64,000 bases of DNA from CAIVVT01 sp052145115. GTDB lineage: Bacteria > Acidobacteriota > Terriglobia > Bryobacterales > Bryobacteraceae. A program made the translations under genes and the position numbers. The notes under the pieces were generated by a model. That model made no database searches. It was not told the DNA's origin and was given only the letters and a program-made list of their open reading frames with translations. The stretch covers positions 19,320 through 83,319 of the forward strand of contig JBKQPG010000017.1 of the NCBI GenBank assembly GCA_052145115.1, in the 5' to 3' direction. Position 1 is the first letter of the stretch, and each line of letters opens with the position of its first letter. Shown here in pieces: positions 61,658 to 64,000 of this stretch.

Positions 61658-62284
61658 ATGCGCATCCCCGACGGTGGTTTTCCCACCCCTCACGACATGC
61701 TCGTCCCGATGGTGGTCGAACAGACCTCGCGGGGCGAACGCGCCTACGACATCTACTCCCGGCTGCTCAAGGAGAACATCATCTTCCTGGGCACGCCGAT
61801 CGAGGACCAGGTGGCCAACCTGATCATCGCCCAGATGCTCTTCCTGGCCGCCGAGGACCCCGAAAAGGACATCTCGCTCTACATCAACTCCCCCGGCGGC
61901 TCCATCACCGCCGGCATGGCCATCCTCGACACCATGCGCCTGGTCGAGCCCAACATCGTCACCTACTGCGTCGGCCAGGCCGCCTCCATGGCCGCCGTCC
62001 TGCTGGCCTGCGGCGCCAAGGGCAAGCGCTACGCCCTGCCCCACGCCCGCGTCCTGATCCACCAGCCCTCCATGTCCGGCCTGGCCGGCCAGGCCAGCGA
62101 TATCGACATCTACGCCCGTGAGATCCTGCGCATGCGGGAGATCCTCAACGGCATCCTGGCCGACGCCACCGGCCAGGACGTCGAGCGCATCGCGCGCGAC
62201 GTCGACCGCGACTACATCATGGAAGCCGATCAGGCCGTGGCCTACGGCATGGTCGACAAGATCATCTCCAAGCGCGAGCGCTAG
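61658..62284 (+). CDS. clpP: ATP-dependent Clp protease proteolytic subunit
   Basis: A 208-residue serine protease that forms the Clp double heptamer. The catalytic Ser is in GQAASMAAVLLACG, the His in PHARVLIHQPS, and the Asp in the RDVDRDYIM region. VVEQTSRGERAYDIYSRLL is the standard N terminus. CTAGGAGG gives a strong ribosome site. clpX, often next to clpP, is absent; a gene-free repeat region follows. Confidence 0.97.
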   Translation: MRIPDGGFPTPHDMLVPMVVEQTSRGERAYDIYSRLLKENIIFLGTPIEDQVANLIIAQMLFLAAEDPEKDISLYINSPGGSITAGMAILDTMRLVEPNIVTYCVGQAASMAAVLLACGAKGKRYALPHARVLIHQPSMSGLAGQASDIDIYAREILRMREILNGILADATGQDVERIARDVDRDYIMEADQAVAYGMVDKIISKRER

Positions 62285-62344
62285 TCCCCTGGCCGCCCCT
62301 GCGTAGCAACTTTCGTTTTGAAGCCGCGCCCGCCCGCTTGTGGC

Positions 62345-62496
62345 GCAGGCACTCTTGCCTGCCGCGTCGACACTCGTGTCGCCGCTTGGTCCCCTTCATG
62401 GACCTACAGCCGCAGGGAGTCCCCATGGCCCCGCGGGCCACCCATGGCGATGCAAGTCGCCGCTGCGTGTGGTGGGGCAGGCGGCCACGCCTGCGC
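62345..62496. repeat. Cluster of intergenic hairpin repeats
   Basis: The 305-bp gap between clpP and the POTRA gene holds three hairpins: GCAGGC-actctt-GCCTGC (62345-62362), CGACAC-tc-GTGTCG (62368-62381) and GCAGGC-ggccac-GCCTGC (62477-62494). These resemble dispersed hairpin repeats of Acidobacteria and Planctomycetes. The CGACAC/GTGTCG core recurs at 35387-35400. No gene is supported in the gap. Confidence 0.6.
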
Positions 62497-62589
62497 CGGA
62501 CCGCCAGGTCCGGCTGCTTTGCATGACTTTCGAGGGAGCGGTCATCACGCTGCTTCCCAAACCCGCAAATTCGTCATACTGATCTAGGC

Positions 62590-63837
62590 ATGCTCACCCG
62601 ACCAGCCGTATTCCTGGTTTTGGCCTGCTCTCTTGCCGCCCGCGCTGCCGACTTCCCACTCGAAGCGCTGCGCCTGTCCGGAACCACCATGCGCGCCGAG
62701 ACCGTTCTCGCCCTGGCCGGCCTCAGCATCGGCGCGCCAGTCAATAAGGCCGCGCTGGACGCCGCCTGCGAGAAGCTGCAGCAGACGGGCCTGTTCGCAG
62801 CCGTCGACTATCGCTATGCGCCGGGACCGAACAAAGGCTATGTGCTCACGCTGAGCCTCGCCGACCAGCCCAAGCTCGAGCCCGCCGTTCTCGACGTCGA
62901 CCCCGAGGCCGCCGAACAGACCTGGCGCTGGCTGCTGGCCTCCTACCCGCGCCTCGATCATCGCGTGCCGGGCAACGACCCGGCGCAGCGCTTCATCGCC
63001 GCGGAGATGGAGCGCCACCTGGGCCCCCTGCTTGAAGGCCAACATCTGGTGACGAGCCTGGAATCCGACTTCCAGACTGGCAGAAGCATCATCGCCTTCC
63101 AACTGGAACATCTGCCGGCCATCCGGACGCTGAGCTTCGACGGGCTGCGGACCGTAGACCAGCAGGAGTTGCTGCCTGCATTGACCAAGGCGCTCGGCAG
63201 CGTCGGCTACACCGCGCGCAACTTCCACTTTTGTCTGGAAACGAGCCTGCGCCCCGTCTTCGAGCACCACGGCCTCTACAAAACGCGCTTCGGTGAAGTG
63301 CGCGTCCACAAGACCGGTCCGCTCGAAATCGACGTCGCCACAGTCGTCGACGAAGGTCCCGCCTACACCCTCGGCAACGTGCGCCTGCTGGGCGACGATC
63401 TGCCCGTTCAGGCGATGCTGAAAGCCGCCGCCTTCAAACCCGGCCAATTGGCCGACTGGACGCAGATTCAACTCGGCATCTATCAATCCGAGGCGCCATT
63501 CAAGCGCACCGGCTACTACGAAGCACGGTCCAGGTTCCAGCGCACGCTGCACGACGATACGCGCGTCCTGGACGTCGATGTCTCATACGCGCGTGGCCCG
63601 CTGTATCACCTCGGCGCCGTCGCCTTCACCGGCCTGAGTCCGGACCTCGAAGCGCGCGCCAGGCAGTTGTGGAAGCCCGCTACCGGCGCGCCCTACGACT
63701 ACGGCTATCCGTCGGACTTTCTGCGCGAATTCGCCCCCAACCTGGATGCGCGAATCTACAAGTCGTATACCCAGAAAGCTAAACCCGGCGCCGGTGATCA
63801 CGTCATGGACGTCGAGTTGATCTTCATCCACCGTTAG
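62590..63837 (+). CDS. Exported POTRA-domain protein lacking a beta-barrel
   Basis: A 415-residue protein with a signal peptide (MLTRPAVFLVLACSLAARA) and POTRA-like repeats: residues ~20-95 (LEALRLSGTTMRAETVLALAGLS...ACEKLQQTGLFAAVDYR), ~170-250 (IRTLSFDGLRTVDQQELLPAL) and ~260-340 (YTLGNVRLLGDDLPVQ). The sequence ends without the C-terminal Omp85 barrel, so it is a soluble or partner POTRA protein rather than BamA/TamA. A family-like end (MDVELIFIHR) argues against truncation. Its TAG stop sits at a repeat-like border (TAGGCCTGTTTC). Confidence 0.75.
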   Translation: MLTRPAVFLVLACSLAARAADFPLEALRLSGTTMRAETVLALAGLSIGAPVNKAALDAACEKLQQTGLFAAVDYRYAPGPNKGYVLTLSLADQPKLEPAVLDVDPEAAEQTWRWLLASYPRLDHRVPGNDPAQRFIAAEMERHLGPLLEGQHLVTSLESDFQTGRSIIAFQLEHLPAIRTLSFDGLRTVDQQELLPALTKALGSVGYTARNFHFCLETSLRPVFEHHGLYKTRFGEVRVHKTGPLEIDVATVVDEGPAYTLGNVRLLGDDLPVQAMLKAAAFKPGQLADWTQIQLGIYQSEAPFKRTGYYEARSRFQRTLHDDTRVLDVDVSYARGPLYHLGAVAFTGLSPDLEARARQLWKPATGAPYDYGYPSDFLREFAPNLDARIYKSYTQKAKPGAGDHVMDVELIFIHR

Positions 63838-64000
63838 GCCTGTTTCGGAATAAGTGTAGCCCGCCGCGTCCGGCCGCAATGAGGCCACTCCCGGACGGGG
63901 ACACCGAGGGCCGCGGCGCTTGATCGCCAGCCTCTGAACGTCGCGCCGAGGGAACCCAAGCGTGCCGCCGCGGCACGCGCAGAGTGTCCCCTCCGGCCAC
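63838..64000. repeat. Window-end intergenic region with inverted repeat
   Basis: No gene is visible. CCGGACGGGGACAC at 63891-63904 and GTGTCCCCTCCGG near 63984-63996 form an inverted repeat with a one-base gap, enclosing ~80 bp with a further palindrome (GTGCCGCCGCGGCAC). It resembles a short dispersed element and may continue past the window. Confidence 0.45.

Overview
The window looks like chromosomal DNA of a high-GC, Gram-negative, free-living bacterium. It carries complete cytochrome c maturation genes, TolC- and POTRA-type outer-membrane proteins and many Tat- or Sec-exported enzymes. The gene mix (secreted enolase-superfamily enzymes, a WbsX-like protein, GH20 and GH27 glycosidases, DUF1015, a Thermus-type isocitrate dehydrogenase, IscR-like Rrf2, dispersed hairpin repeats) fits Acidobacteriota of the Bryobacterales/Solibacter type. 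That placement is an inference from gene content; no rRNA or marker tree is available here.

Layout. 0-6.5 kb: an acyl-CoA ligase truncated by the window edge, thiC, then a minus-strand set (fabH, metX-metW, a receiver-only response regulator) and a SprT-like metalloprotein. 6.5-9.3 kb: a lower-GC secreted GH20 gene bracketed by the SprT-like gene and a decayed duplicate of its 3' end. 9.3-12.9 kb: pheA, aspS, a PaiB-like flavoprotein. 13-17.2 kb: a MITE-like repeat, a two-gene operon for a small membrane protein and an unusual tetracysteine/GcvH-like protein, an exported enolase-superfamily enzyme and a LysR regulator, with two decayed LysR 3' ends nearby. 17.3-21.9 kb: a complete leuABCD operon whose leuA lacks the usual regulatory domain. 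22-29.2 kb: secreted proteins, dprA, a PDZ protein, and an NRAMP-related transporter plus small membrane partner behind an M-box (Mg2+) riboswitch. 29.7-37.2 kb: a second MITE copy, a TolC-like protein, pyrE, truA, a nucleoside hydrolase, small proteins and a non-coding island rich in TGTCG. 37.3-50.8 kb: an enolase-superfamily dehydratase, then a near-continuous minus-strand run larC-metG-tatD-prenyl synthase-ccmE-ccmF-ccmH-(two extra genes)-ccmA-ccmB-ccmC-ccmD. 50.9-64 kb: GH27 alpha-galactosidase, a PD-(D/E)XK-like protein, lhgO, purE, icd, an acyl-CoA synthetase, DUF1015, an inositol-monophosphatase-family enzyme, an IscR-like regulator, clpP and a POTRA protein.

Most of the window is biosynthetic housekeeping (Met, Leu, Phe, thiamine, purine, pyrimidine, haem delivery). 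The more unusual content is in four places. First, Mg2+-responsive control of a non-canonical NRAMP-type transporter. Second, a haem-maturation operon with a Cys-type CcmE, a Cys-rich CcmH and two unexplained membrane genes. Third, the tetracysteine/GcvH-like operon. Fourth, a population of short inverted-repeat elements, two of which end exactly on stop codons and show a compensatory base change between copies.
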